From: Ischnura elegans | Taxonomy: Eukaryota; Arthropoda; Insecta; Odonata; Coenagrionidae | Assembly (NCBI RefSeq): GCF_921293095.1 | Contig: NC_060258.1 | Coordinates: 9,872,607 to 9,936,606 of the forward strand | Direction of reading: 5' to 3' | DNA length: 64,000 nucleotides | In this document: positions 1 through 10,467 of the stretch, piece after piece | Layout: every line of letters starts with the position of its first letter | Position numbering within the stretch: the stretch's first letter is position 1 | Translations under genes and position numbers: made by a program | The notes under the pieces: generated by a model | What the model was told of the DNA's origin: nothing | Seen by the model: only the letters and a program-made list of their open reading frames with translations | Database searches by the model: none

Positions 1-580
1 ATAACAAAACACACTTTCACACAATCACTAATGTTTCGGCCATTTTGAAAAATTACGTCACCGACGCTAGCGCCGCTAGTGGCGCAGAAACTTCGGAAAC
101 AGATTTAATCCGTATTTAAAAAGGATTTGGAAATCTAGATTTGATGTATTTTGAAATCTCCCTAAAATACAGATTTGATCCTTTTTGTGTTTGTAGGGAC
201 TTTCTTCAAAATAATCATGTACGTCTGTTGACGCTAGGATAATTGTTAGGTGGGAAAACTTTTTTTACTGTTCCTGGCACAGTTCGAAATTTCAAACGTG
301 TTTACTTATATCATATAAACATGGCAATTAATCATTTTAATAAGAGGCTGAATTAGTTACAACATATTTTAAAACTATTTTAAAATCTATATTTCATAGC
401 TCATACAAGAGTAGAACATATTTTAAACTTATGTTAAAATCATTTTAAAATGGTGAAAAAAAGATTTGTAACGTTGAAACAGAGAAAGCTAATATGTTTT
501 CAAAATTATGTTAAAATCATTTTAAAATGTTCTCGCAATATATTTTAAAATAATTTTTACATAGGATTTTGCTACTTGGG
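1..580. mobile_element. Right end of a CCCA-terminated element with ATTTTAAAAT words
   Basis: From about 360 to 550 the sequence repeats the self-complementary word ATTTTAAAAT and close variants at least six times. The stretch ends at 580 with GCTACTTGGG, whose reverse complement, CCCAAGTAGCAAAATCC, resembles the CCCAGACAGCACA-type ends seen elsewhere in the window. No left end is visible, so the element probably starts before the window or its left end has decayed. Bases 60-200 carry looser repeats of a CAGATTTGAT-like word. No open reading frame of note is present. Element membership is inferred from terminus similarity and word content. Confidence 0.4.
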
Positions 581-1983
581 TTCCTCAATCATTCCTGCAG
601 CGAATTTGGAGATAATTGGCACAGGTGTGGGTTACTCCATAGAACAACTTTTTTCGTAATTTTTTGTTTAAAATTTAATGCTGAAATATAATCATAACGT
701 TCTTCTTCATTTTATGGTTCAGGCTCTTTTCAGGTTCTTATCATTTTCGCATTTTTTTTATTTAGAGAGTATTATAGAATAACAGTTGTTTGAACGGAGC
801 AAATTACAATGAGCAAAAGGCGGAAATCATGTACAATTCATTAAAATTTATGATGGATGTAATAGAGGAATCATACTTGCATGTCAAAGATAAGTTAGTG
901 ATTCTGAACAAAGGATTGCCAAAAACAAGGAAACAATATGTACCCCCAAAGGTTCAATGACAATATTGCAATCGCGAAGCAATCCAATGATTGCTGTTCT
1001 GCAGCCGGCGAAACTAGAAATATGCTTTGGGGGGATGGGATGGCCTGGAGCAGGAAAATTTTGGAAAAATGACATTCCTCGAAATATATTTTACATCATT
1101 TTGGCGCTAAAAATTTAAATTTAAGCAGATACAGTTATTATATTTCAAAACTAGGCAATATTTTTAAATAACTTTTTTATTTCTCTTATGGTTTGGGGGG
1201 ATCTATCCCCATGCTTACTCCACTAACTGCAGCCCAATCCTTCCTAGCTCGCGTCATATTTTGTTTTGAAGTTTCCTCCTCATATTTTTCTCGATCCAAC
1301 TTAGTCACTTTTCAATAGTTTAGTTTCCTATCCATGTATCCTATCCATCCTATTCTCTTCCCTGATATCTAATTCCACATAAAATAGCCACTCCACCGTT
1401 TTTTACAGCTTCTCTGGTGCCCAATTTGCGATTAAAGCTATAGAAGATCTTTTCTGGTACCTACCTATATATAACCGGATTTATTTAATTTGATTAAGAT
1501 ATCTGTTATATTTAGGTGCTTGCATTTTTGATCATTTTTAAGCAACTTGATAATTAATTGGAACTAAAGGCAACAAAATTTTAGACTAAACGAAAGTTCT
1601 ATGAAATTCTCCTACCAATTATACGTAGAATATAGTTTATGTAAATTACTCTCAAAAGGGGATAGTCCTCAAGGACAAATACTGCACCCAAAACCTTTTG
1701 TTCCTTTGCTTATTTTTTCGCTGTCTCAGAATGAGCGCAACAACACAACTAGCTTCCACGAGATCCATGGTAAACTGAGGTGACAGGCAACTATTTAATC
1801 GCCAGTGCACGGTAGCGAGCAACTCTTGGGTGAGTAAATTGTTTAGTTGCCGGTGATTAAAGTTGCCAGTGCGCGGGAGCCCTAAGTTAATAAATTATTG
1901 GTAATGGAGAGGAAGGTGAGAGCAAGCAATATGGCAGTCGAAATGTCTAAGGACAAATTCGATTCTCCACAATATATTTCCCA
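581..1983. other. Unassigned AT-rich DNA
   Basis: No supported gene. Short reading frames at 884-1075 (minus) and 1601-1783 (plus) have no recognisable domain, no codon signature and no splice context. A G-rich patch near 1194-1212 resembles the dispersed GGGG-rich MITE family but is too short to assign. Confidence 0.5.
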
Positions 1984-2228
1984 TCAGTGAGAAATTCAGT
2001 GAAGGCACACTGCTTGTAATGTATCTCACTGACCGATGCCATATTTAAATGGTCATGCAGCTAAGCTCTCAGTCAGAAAAACTAGTATTTTTGCGTGCAG
2101 ATCCATGGAACTTAAGATAACGCATTGGTATCTTAACGTTTCACAACAATGCCATTGCTGAGAAAACAATAATGGTGCATTACTTTATGGGCAACCCTCA
2201 TACTCAATGCATTTCTTTTTATTTCTAG

Positions 2229-3312
2229 GTGTAGTTGAAATGGCAGGCGTTGGTGACACAGTGGAAAAACTTTCTGATGAAGAGGTTGTAGCACCTGATG
2301 GGTTGGCCAAGCTAGAAGAAGGGATAAGAGATATAATTACTGAAATGCGCCACCAGCAATCCAGCGATTTTTCTTCTCTGCGAGATGAGATTCACAAAGA
2401 GGTCACGTCCAGGGATATTCTGCTCCGAAAACTGGAGGAGAGCGTCACCAGATTATCTGAGGATATCGCTCCTCTGAAGGATTATGTGAAGGCAAAGATG
2501 CAAGAAGAGGCGCACAGTGCAATGTCTCAATCTTCAGGTTGGCCTGAAGGTGGCGCTACTCTGGACGGAGACCAGGGAACTGAAGAAGAGGAAAATATTA
2601 GAGCCCAAAATAGATGTGTAGATGTGATGATGAGTCTCACGGAAATATGGAAGAATGACGAAGCAAAAACAAAGAAAGTCAGAGGTTTTTACGAGAAGAT
2701 ATACAAAGCATCCCCCATCACCTCTCTTATGTTGACGTTCCTGGAGAGAAATCGTGGAGTGAAAGTACTAATCGATTGTGATTCCTCCAATATCTCCAAC
2801 TTAGTGAGACGATTGGTTAACCTGGATGGTGAAAAATGTGATGGAACAGCATTAAATACCTTCACCGAATTTTCTCAATGCAAGGTTTACTTGGGAGGTA
2901 AGACTGGGCAATATTTTGTATGGAAAGGGGACGATCCGGAGTACAGGTATTATTACCCTGAAGCATCCCTGTCTCAGAGCTTGGCACAAATGGTGATGTA
3001 CTTGATCTTCAAAAACCGAGGGTTTCCTTACGAGTGTGACAATAATATGTATGAGAAAGTGTACGAGAAAATTGAGCAGGAAGCATCCCAGAGGAAGAAT
3101 ACCCCAGGGGTGTACATGGATGACTTGATAAAAAATGCCTTGAGCATGAAAACACCTTTAGGGAGAGAAGTATCGTTGATTTCGGTTGTCCCAGGAATGC
3201 TGGTCAAGAGCGGTTCGAAGGAAGGAATGTCGAGACTGCTGCAGGCGGAGCCTGTACTCACGTTCTTCTTCATGCAACATGTGATTCCAAAAATGAGGAG
3301 CTAGTGGATGAG
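2229..3312 (+). other. Coding exon of paralogue 1 with splice boundaries
   Basis: The exon lies between the acceptor at 2227-2228 (preceded by TTTCTTTTTATTTCT) and the donor GTAAGTGACTCA starting at 3313. Both junction contexts are conserved in paralogue 2, which supports them as used splice sites. The whole coding sequence is inside this exon. Earlier untranslated exons must exist upstream but I cannot place them; a TGCAG at about 2096-2100 is one weak alternative acceptor. Confidence 0.7.
2240..3304 (+). CDS. Paralogue 1 of an unrecognised 354-aa protein; possible degenerate metallopeptidase-like domain
   Basis: The reading frame opens upstream at 2207, but that part is intronic: a pyrimidine-rich tract ends in the acceptor AG at 2227-2228, so the first exonic ATG at 2240 is the chosen start. 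The N-terminal half is charged and heptad-rich, a likely coiled coil (about residues 15-90), followed by an acidic Gln/Ser/Glu-rich linker (about 95-125). The C-terminal domain (about 130-354) is globular in composition. Around residue 265 the string SLSQSLAQMVMYLIFKN has the layout of a helix that carries HExxH in some arthropod metallopeptidase-like proteins as I remember them, but the histidine and glutamate positions are Q, S and Q, so it would be inactive if related. The stop at 3302-3304 lies 8 bases before the donor GTAAGT. There is no signal peptide or membrane segment. The function is unknown. Confidence 0.8.
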   Translation: MAGVGDTVEKLSDEEVVAPDGLAKLEEGIRDIITEMRHQQSSDFSSLRDEIHKEVTSRDILLRKLEESVTRLSEDIAPLKDYVKAKMQEEAHSAMSQSSGWPEGGATLDGDQGTEEEENIRAQNRCVDVMMSLTEIWKNDEAKTKKVRGFYEKIYKASPITSLMLTFLERNRGVKVLIDCDSSNISNLVRRLVNLDGEKCDGTALNTFTEFSQCKVYLGGKTGQYFVWKGDDPEYRYYYPEASLSQSLAQMVMYLIFKNRGFPYECDNNMYEKVYEKIEQEASQRKNTPGVYMDDLIKNALSMKTPLGREVSLISVVPGMLVKSGSKEGMSRLLQAEPVLTFFFMQHVIPKMRS

Positions 3313-3965
3313 GTAAGTGACTCATTTGGTGAACATTTTATCAGAATACAGGAATCTTCATGAAAAATCCACTTAACCCATTATAACCCAATGCTGCTTC
3401 TAAGCAAGATCAAAAATCTATAACTATTATACAAGGCAAGGGTAAGATGTTAGGGTAGAATAGGTAAGGAATGCCGTCAAATATCCTCAGGCAATGTAAG
3501 TCACTTATGTTGGAGCGCCAAAGGCGGCTGAACAGCGTACTACACATGCTTTGCAGCTCATCCCGACATGAATTTAAAGCCTACCAGTGAAATTTTAACT
3601 TTATAAGAGCTTTCTAAGAGCATTCAAAAGAGGATACTGCGACTGCTTTTAGTTAAAATGCCTGCCATACTCCCCATGTTGCCATCTATTTCGGAAATTT
3701 AATATATTTTGCTTCTTGTTTTTGTGTATGTGTACGCTGCAATTGTTTTTGCAAATAAGGATATATCTAAGCATGCAACCAAAGATGATTATCATTGTAA
3801 TTATACCAGGAGTACTACAAGCCACCAATAAACATTTATTGAAAGTAAAAACTCGAGTTATTCCCCATGGCATATGGGCCTTTTTTATTTAATGATCTTT
3901 CACGGTAAGTTAAGAGGGTGAACGATATGTCCCTCTTCAATTGCAACATTTGTGAAACATTGTAA

Positions 3966-4099
3966 AACTCACCATTTTGAACCATTTATTACGAAATTAC
4001 GGAATTTAGAACTTATCCTGGTGGATATTCCATACCCCCACACACCCCGGTATCAGTTGCACCCAGGCACACCCTAACCCCAGCCGTAATTCCTAGCTG
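3966..4099 (-). mobile_element. Partial copy of GGGG-rich MITE family
   Basis: Read on the minus strand this matches the first half of the family at 56261-56572: AGCTAGGAATTACGGC, the CTGGGTGCAACTGATAC-like stretch, the GGGGTATGGAATA stretch and the AAATGGTTCAAAATGGTGAG stretch. The other half is missing. Confidence 0.6.
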
Positions 4100-5482
4100 T
4101 TTTCTTGGGATGCAAATGATTATGAATTTGAGAACAGGTGAAATGTGGCCCTTTTTTTGCTGAAACTGGATTCGAATCTCAACAGGTGAACGTCCCTTTT
4201 GTCTATGGTGTCATGAGAGTGGAAATGTCTAAATATACGAAAATTTTCTTTAACTAAGGAGGAACTTTGCAGAATGAATAGACAGCGTAGGGTTAGAATG
4301 CCCTAGGATTTGAAAAATGGTCTTCCATGTTCTCTTATTGAGTTTCCTTCGAATGCTTATTTACAGCTTGTTTTTGTAGAGAGAAAAATTTGTTAGACTG
4401 GAAAATATTACACCAGACAATCTATAATTTGGTTCTTTGGATTCGTCTCAGGCGGGGTTAACATATAGGCCATTAAAAAAAGGATAATTTCACAAAAAAA
4501 TTCATCTCTTTCCTATGGACATGCATTTAGGAGTTATAGTAACACAACAATTGATAAGTCGGTCAAAACTACAAATTAAATAATTAGTTTTGTTTTTACC
4601 ACTTTAATAACTGAATTTAGTAACAATATAACATTTTAATTACTAAATATATTCAAAATATTAATTAAATTGAAATTACATTTTTTAAATTTAATTCGAG
4701 CTGATTATAAGCCCAGCCGTGGCCCAGCTCGAGTTGACACTTCACTACCGTGTTTGTAAACAAATCTCCAAGCAATTGTTGACAAACGGTAATGTCCGTG
4801 TTCCTGTCGAGGAATCGAGTAGTTTCAACTCATTTCCTTGGAATGATTGCAAATTAGTTTCAGTGAGCTCATCAACAAAGAGTTCCAGAATATGATTGAT
4901 CACCAAAAGAATCAAAGATGGTTGATTTAGCGAGCAAGAACGAAGATGTGGATGACTAAAACGAGGTAAATACAAATTGTTCGTACTCTGCATGGATTCG
5001 AATCTTTTAAATGTGTAACAAACGAAGACGAAATCACCAACTATCTATCTGAATATTTTAAGTCCTTGGACGTACCTGGCTTACCAAGGCACGATTTACA
5101 GAAAAATGTAGTTTCTGTGCTCATGATCTTTCTAAGCCTAAACCAACCATAACTATCCAACGGAACGTGTTTGATCATTAAAAAAATTGGTGATGAATGT
5201 GATTCACGCAGCTTTACTCAAAGGAAAATTCAAAGGTTAGGAAGTCCTCATTCCGTAGATTCCTTGATCTCAACTCATATGCCCTTTTGAGCTTAAACGT
5301 ATTCAATTTACAATTCGTGTTGCATTCGTGATAACGATTAAAAAATCGCATGGTCATTCTTTCAGTTTTTGTGTTGTTTGTGCTCATGTGCTAATGAAAA
5401 CCCATGATTTTCTCATGGTCAATTTAGCGTGCTATGTTCACGAGTCGATAAACCATCCTCTGTATTTCTTCCTTCGCTTCAA

Positions 5483-5767
5483 GTGCGTAGCTAGGATAGG
5501 GGGTTTTGGGCGCCGCTAATACCACGGGTCTGTAGGGTATAGAAAACTCGCTAAGGTATGCGGGAAGCGTGGGGGCACTTCCCCCAGACATTTTTTAAGA
5601 TAAATGGTTCAAAATAGTGGGTTTTGTGGCTGTGTGAATAGTTAAATATGTTTTGTTTGTTAGTCATCCGTCCCCCTAATATTAATTACAAAATCTTTCA
5701 TAAAAAATTCTCTAAGCTCTTGGGGGGGGGGGGTTTATCCCCCAAAACCTCCCCTCGCTACGTCACT
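5483..5767 (+). mobile_element. GGGG-rich MITE family copy
   Basis: It starts with GTGCGTAGCTAGGATAGGGG and ends with a run of 12 G, then TTTATCCCCCAAAAC and CCCCTCGCTACGTCACTG. The ends are imperfect inverted repeats (GTAGCtAGG / CCTCGCTAC). The core contains AAGATAAATGGTTCAAAATA, shared with the other copies. It has no coding capacity and is a non-autonomous element by structure. Confidence 0.65.
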
Positions 5768-6707
5768 GCTTTGCTTCGCTATATTTATTTAGCTTCATCC
5801 GCTTCATCTTGCGCCTGATAACAAAACAAAAACTGTTGTTTCTCAGAAGGTGGTTGACGCAAGACATTAAACCCGAATGTGTAGGGCTAACCGTGGTGCG
5901 TTTACGCATGCAGTACGTTTACGCAGTGCATTTTTTCCAAACAGAGATACTAAAACTGGCGCGCCTTAAGTCATTTAATGCGAATGCTGCTTCATAGGGG
6001 CTTTTCTTGCACGATTTTGAGCATCAGTCAAGCGTCGGTCTGGGGTCGTGTCAACCTGCCCCCTGAATGGGCCAAGTGTATGCAACAGACTTGGACCTAA
6101 AACATTTTTTTACAGCTAATAACGCAAATAGCCAACAACTGAATGCGTATAATTTTTATTTCATGAACTGCTTTATTAAACCACAATGCCCAAAATTTCT
6201 TAAGCTAAAACGTAAGAAAATTTGTTGAAAAAAATCCGCGTAAACGTGCTCCGATTCACCCTATGTAGATTCAATAAAGAAAATGTCTTTCTGACAAGCA
6301 ATTTTGGTACTCATTTACGTAGTTTTATTGAATTTGTATTCTTTTTTATTATCATAAATTAAACATGATTAAAAACGATACAGACGCTCTTGATTTATAA
6401 ATGGTGTAAGTGAACTGTAAGTTCATTGATTGTTAGGCGGTACGAAGTTCGCCGGGTCAGCTAGTAATATTATATTTAAGGAAGGACTGAATTTTAGCTG
6501 AATACAATAATTTCAAGTATTCTCTCGAGATAAATGGAGTGAGTCTCCTAATCATCCAGCTGCCACTCTAAATATTATTGTTGTTATTAAGGACTGACGT
6601 CACAATCTGTTCATTAACCCTGGCGATAAAATCAGACACTTCTTCTCTTCCCTGTCCCCCTCCATTTTCGCACTCATAAACCTCATGTCAGCCCTGAAAG
6701 TTGCCAG

Positions 6708-6949
6708 GGATGCCAACTTACAAAAAATATTCGGGGGGCCCAATCCGGGTATCCTGCCACGGAAAATTTCACAAGTAGTGAGTTTTAAGTTTTTTAAGCG
6801 TTTTAAAAGAGTCATACGAACAACAATAGAACCATGATAACTGGAATCTCGATATGTGGACACTCCGGGGAAAATCGACAAGCCTGACACATATCCTACC
6901 CATAACAAATTTCAGAGGGGGGGTTCCCAGGCCTCATGGAGTCGGCACC
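6708..6949 (+). mobile_element. GGTGCCGAC-ended MITE copy
   Basis: This matches 44504-44758: GGGGGGCCCAATCCGGG, then GTAGTGAGTTTTAAG, TTTTTTAAGCGTTTTAAA, the CTCCGGGGAAAATCGACAAG stretch, and an end in GGAGTCGGCACC. The left end has decayed to GGGATGCCAAC. A third copy lies at the same relative place in the segmental duplicate, so this insertion predates the duplication. Confidence 0.65.
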
Positions 6950-7274
6950 AATGAATTTTGCTTACGATAGTTTAGGTCATGAGTGATAGCACTTTTATTT
7001 CTGCGTTTACAATCACAGCATCCGTTGCATTTGTTAAATTTTTAGTTAACGATCGGCCTATGATTTTTATGGGATATATATTTCTGCCTAAAATGGCATG
7101 CGTAAATTTGACAGATCAACCTGGAAAAAACCGAGAATTTTATAATTTAATTAGTGGGAGAACCCTGACTGATAGCATTAATAATATTGATAATAATTAT
7201 AGCATTTTATTGTGTTAATTAATGAGGGCCAAACAATTACGTTACATATCTGTTTTGTTTCCTTGCTTCAACAG

Positions 7275-8186
7275 GCATGAAGAATCTGCCTTCTAGAAAA
7301 CGTCGGAGATGAGTGCCTCGAAGTTATTGTTCTTGTTCCTGAAATTCATTGTGTCGAAGTAGAGATTCATATTTTATTCCACGTCAGTCATTTTGGTGAA
7401 CCGGGAGTTGAACAGTGACTGGCCAACATGAATCAATGCCTTCGCAATTGTTACCAAATCGGTGCTTCAGTAAAAGCCTTTACATATATGCAAAGTTGGA
7501 TATTATTGTTATAGTTTCATAATTATTTTTATTGTAACATGCCATTTTAATTTTTTAATGCCTTTATCAAAAAACGCGCAACTGCTTATATGCAATGTTT
7601 GTGCAATAATATCTGCATTCTGAAATTATAATCAATTTTTCATTACTTCAGGTGTTACACTGATAAAAAGAACATTTATTCTCCTTGGTAACACCTGTAT
7701 ATTGTATTTATCCTAAGCTATAATGGCAGAAAAAAAAGATTGGGAATTTAATTTTTTTGAAGAATGTAGTACATTCAGAGTATATTTTATACTAATTGTT
7801 AATTCTCCTATTTTATGAAAGTGTTTTACATTCTCTGGAAATGAGATCCAATGTCTAGGTACTTTATCTTGAAAATTACACACAGAAATTATAATTAGTT
7901 AGATTGTGGAACACCTTAAAAAATACCATATTTTTGTAATTGAATACATTAACAATGCTTTGGTTTCCTTCTATAGCCTTGATTTACCTGTTTTGTCTTA
8001 TAGCCATATATTTTTCCTATTTCTGTCTTTCATACCTGAGAATAAAGACACGGTATCGGTTGGCTAATGGATGTATTTTGTATAACCATTGCTAGCCATA
8101 AATGAATGTTCTAATATTATGTACAACATTATATTTTTGAAAATGATTTTGTAATTTGATTCTAATAAAAGAAGAGATTTATTCTT
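7275..8186 (+). other. Probable 3' untranslated last exon of paralogue 1
   Basis: A strong acceptor (TTTTGTTTCCTTGCTTCAACAG, ending 7274) starts a segment conserved with 42991-43935 in paralogue 2 that ends just after AATAAA. It has no long open frame. Joined to the coding exon it would be entirely 3' UTR. The stop codon is less than 50 bases from the junction, a spacing normally tolerated by nonsense-mediated decay. The exact cleavage site is a guess from the poly(A) signal. Confidence 0.6.
8164..8169 (+). terminator. Poly(A) signal AATAAA of paralogue 1
   Basis: AATAAA sits in a TCTAATAAAAGAAGAG context that recurs at 43912 in paralogue 2. A second candidate AATAAA lies at about 8041. Confidence 0.55.
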
Positions 8187-8667
8187 ACTTATTTTTGCAT
8201 AAATACCCAAGATTTCACTCCAAGGAAAATCATAGTTGGTGAGTGGCAGATATATATAAGTGTGTCTTGGCGGAATCTACCATTGGACAACATTTTACAT
8301 GCTGCAAGTAGCACGAGAATATATTTAAACCTCTCGCTACGAAGCTCTTTTTTGGGGTGGAGTGACCCTGGAATTTTCTTCCCTCAGATTTGGAACCCTG
8401 CTCAACACTTACCCTAGCCGCTACACTAGACCCCTTCTAACCCTATCATAGCACGAATCTACGGTCAATTTATTCTGTTACCAGTGTTTTTTTAAAACTA
8501 ATATTGCTTTTGATTTTCAACAATTTACTCTTCTCAAAGAATTACGAACAATTCATTTCATAGTATAAAAAAATTGTAGCGTCCACAAATAATACCATCG
8601 AAAAAAACTATTGACAATATAACAACTTGGCAACGGATTCCTGCTGTGAGGTTGGTCATAAATATGA
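8187..8667. other. Unassigned sequence downstream of paralogue 1
   Basis: AT-rich, with no open reading frame or repeat structure that I can support. Confidence 0.4.
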
Positions 8668-9240
8668 TATCTATTTTTCATGATTAAACTAAAAGTGAAA
8701 TATTTCAAGCACCCGAAAACGCGACTGCTAAGGAGGAATGATGGGAAAAGCCTGTGTGACGTATTTCTGGTTCCAGCTGTCGGCGTGTGAGGTGACGTTG
8801 GGTCGAGGCTTGAGCGCTGATACGACGCAGGTTGCTAGAAGGTAGCAGAGTACCCTGCTAGCAGGTAGCGCTTGGCTTAAATAAGGATTATTATTCCCCT
8901 ATCAAACGAAGGAAACTTTCTAACCTTAAGCATTTTTAATAGGTGATTAACAAGAGATGTTTCCCTGACTCTGTACGTCTTGATATGCATTACTAATCTC
9001 AGAGATTTGTAAAACTCCTATCTACTCGTATAGAAACTAGGTCCCTGTGATGTCATGTGGAGTGGAATCGCATGGGTGCCAATCTGGCCTTTTTCAAATG
9101 AGGTTAAAATTGACCATTATTGCCATTCGTCTAAACCTGTATTTCTAAAACCATGTAATTTGTATATTATGAATACACTAATGGTGGGTAAGGAATTGCA
9201 ATAAATGCATTTCGTTTTCTTTTGATGAAGGAAACTACCC
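8668..9240 (+). repeat. Dispersed repeat Q, copy A
   Basis: One of four copies of a diverged interspersed repeat. Diagnostic strings are GGGAAAAGCCTGTGTGACGT, GGTAGCAGAGTACCCTGCTA, GCTTGGCTTAAATAAGGATT, AACTCCTATCTACTCGTA, GAAACTAGGTCCCTGTGA and CCAATCTGGCC. The other copies are at 10468-11290 (same strand), 13490-14185 (opposite strand) and 44885-45110 (same strand, truncated). No coding signal is obvious, and the repeat type is unknown. Confidence 0.75.
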
Positions 9241-9304
9241 TATTGCTACCTCAGCAGTCATTTCCCTTCCTATAGCCGAAGTCTGGTGGTTTGCGTTCAA
9301 AAAA

Positions 9305-9733
9305 TCAGCGACAGCTACACCTGACGTCAGTTGTTCTGCATGTAAAAATGCCGGTTGGCACTCTGGTATTCAATGAAGCAGAGATGAAGACATAATCCAG
9401 TATCGTCGGGACAATCTGGGCAGAAAGCGGTGACGGTGTTCCTGTCTCCTTTTGTGTGACAAACAAGGCAATGCTATTGTTTCCGTCTGTTCCCAGTGCC
9501 ATCGACGGGAAAATGAGATTTGGGGGGCTTTGGTTGTGGATGGACATGAGGAACGGCCTGTTTGTGTAGGGAGTGTGGTTGAATTTTAGCTCGCATCGAG
9601 AACATGCATGGATAAAGGTTGAAAACATTTTAAAGAAACTGAAATAAATATTCCAGCTGATTGGATATATTACCGACATATTTGCTTCTAAAAATATTAT
9701 TATGCATGGAGCAAGTATATTCAAAACGTTCAC
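9305..9733 (-). CDS. Hypothetical 142-aa open frame, coding status doubtful
   Basis: An ATG-initiated frame of 142 codons, the longest otherwise unexplained one in the first 30 kb. The product begins with a hydrophobic stretch (about residues 3-30) that could be a signal anchor, followed by a Ser/Thr/Pro-rich middle and a Cys-containing basic tail. I recognise no domain. It lies directly beside repeat Q copy A, so it may be part of a mobile element or a chance frame. There is no splice or poly(A) support. Confidence 0.2.
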   Translation of the reverse strand: MNVLNILAPCIIIFLEANMSVIYPISWNIYFSFFKMFSTFIHACSRCELKFNHTPYTNRPFLMSIHNQSPPNLIFPSMALGTDGNNSIALFVTQKETGTPSPLSAQIVPTILDYVFISASLNTRVPTGIFTCRTTDVRCSCR

Positions 9734-10467
9734 TGATAAATTTCCTTCACAAAAAGGTTTTGCTCAATATAGGTTTACCTCTTATACAATCACTCCAGCG
9801 CACCAGAAAATTATGTTAGTTTACGCTCAAATATTACAGATTACAGCATTAGCCATGTGAATGTGAGATTTCAACATTTCCACACACACACATATAGCAA
9901 AATGGTGAAGATTTCATTGGTGAAGCATAAGTATTACGCACCGGTTACGAACGAAATATGTATTTGATAAAGCTTCGATCTATCACTTGAGGTATTTAAC
10001 ACAAAATAGGTAATTTAATACAAAGAAACACTGTGGAGAGCTCGCACAGTGTGTCATTGTGTCCGCTGTACTTTTGATATTGTAAGTAACAATTTACAAT
10101 GATGAGCTGATGAAAAATGGCGCAGATTTCATTGGTGAAACATAGTAATATGCATATACCAAAAAATTAGGGGGTAGTTTACTAAGGGTTGACTATATTC
10201 GAAGAAATACGGTACATCACGGAGGCACGCATGTCAGCTGAACTCTTTTGAGTTGAGTTGCAGAATCAGAATGCCTTGTGGTAAAACAGAGCACGATTCA
10301 CGACCAACAATTGAGGAAAGCATGCGAGGGTGGCAGTGAAACAATTCTTCAACCTCTGGATCAGAGAATTTTTCTGGCAAATTGTGAAATGAACACCTTA
10401 TACGAGTGGACGGTAGGGTTAAGGTAAACAAGGTTTAAGAAATAATGTTAGACTTCCCACTGAGGAA
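9734..10467. other. Unassigned sequence
   Basis: No supported gene. A weak internal echo exists: AAAATGGTGAAGATTTCATTGGTGAA at about 9900 resembles AAATGGCGCAGATTTCATTGGTGAA at about 10115. This suggests an old local duplication of about 215 bases. Confidence 0.35.

Larger units (their letters stand above)
3313..7274 (+). other. Intron of paralogue 1 (3' UTR intron)
   Basis: This 3.96-kb interval lies between a GTAAGT donor and a polypyrimidine-AG acceptor. It holds two GGGG-rich MITE copies, one GGTGCCGAC MITE, and short frames at 3649-3873, 4745-4993, 5328-5519, 5809-5997 and 6979-7218 with no recognisable product. The matching intron in paralogue 2 is about 2.1 kb. Confidence 0.55.
1984..8190 (+). 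repeat. Segmental duplication, copy 1
   Basis: This block matches 39575-43935 in the same order and orientation. Shared landmarks are the leader upstream of the coding exon (about 1984-2228 with 39577-39823), the coding exon itself, an intron segment (about 3655-3895 with 41700-41960), the MITE-bearing segment (about 6480-6890 with 42490-42890) and the last exon with its poly(A) signal (about 7210-8190 with 42935-43935). Copy 1 carries extra intron DNA at about 3965-6480, including two GGGG-rich MITE copies, and about 300 bases at 6890-7210 that copy 2 lacks. Divergence is moderate, so the duplication is not recent. Confidence 0.85.

Noticed and set aside
2207-2239. Upstream extension of the paralogue 1 start (MHFFLFLGVVE)
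   Set aside because: This stretch is the polypyrimidine tract and acceptor of an intron. The same applies to 39802-39834.
3028-3273. Minus-strand frame opposite paralogue 1 (also 40384-40892)
   Set aside because: Shadow of a real coding exon; no splice or start support.
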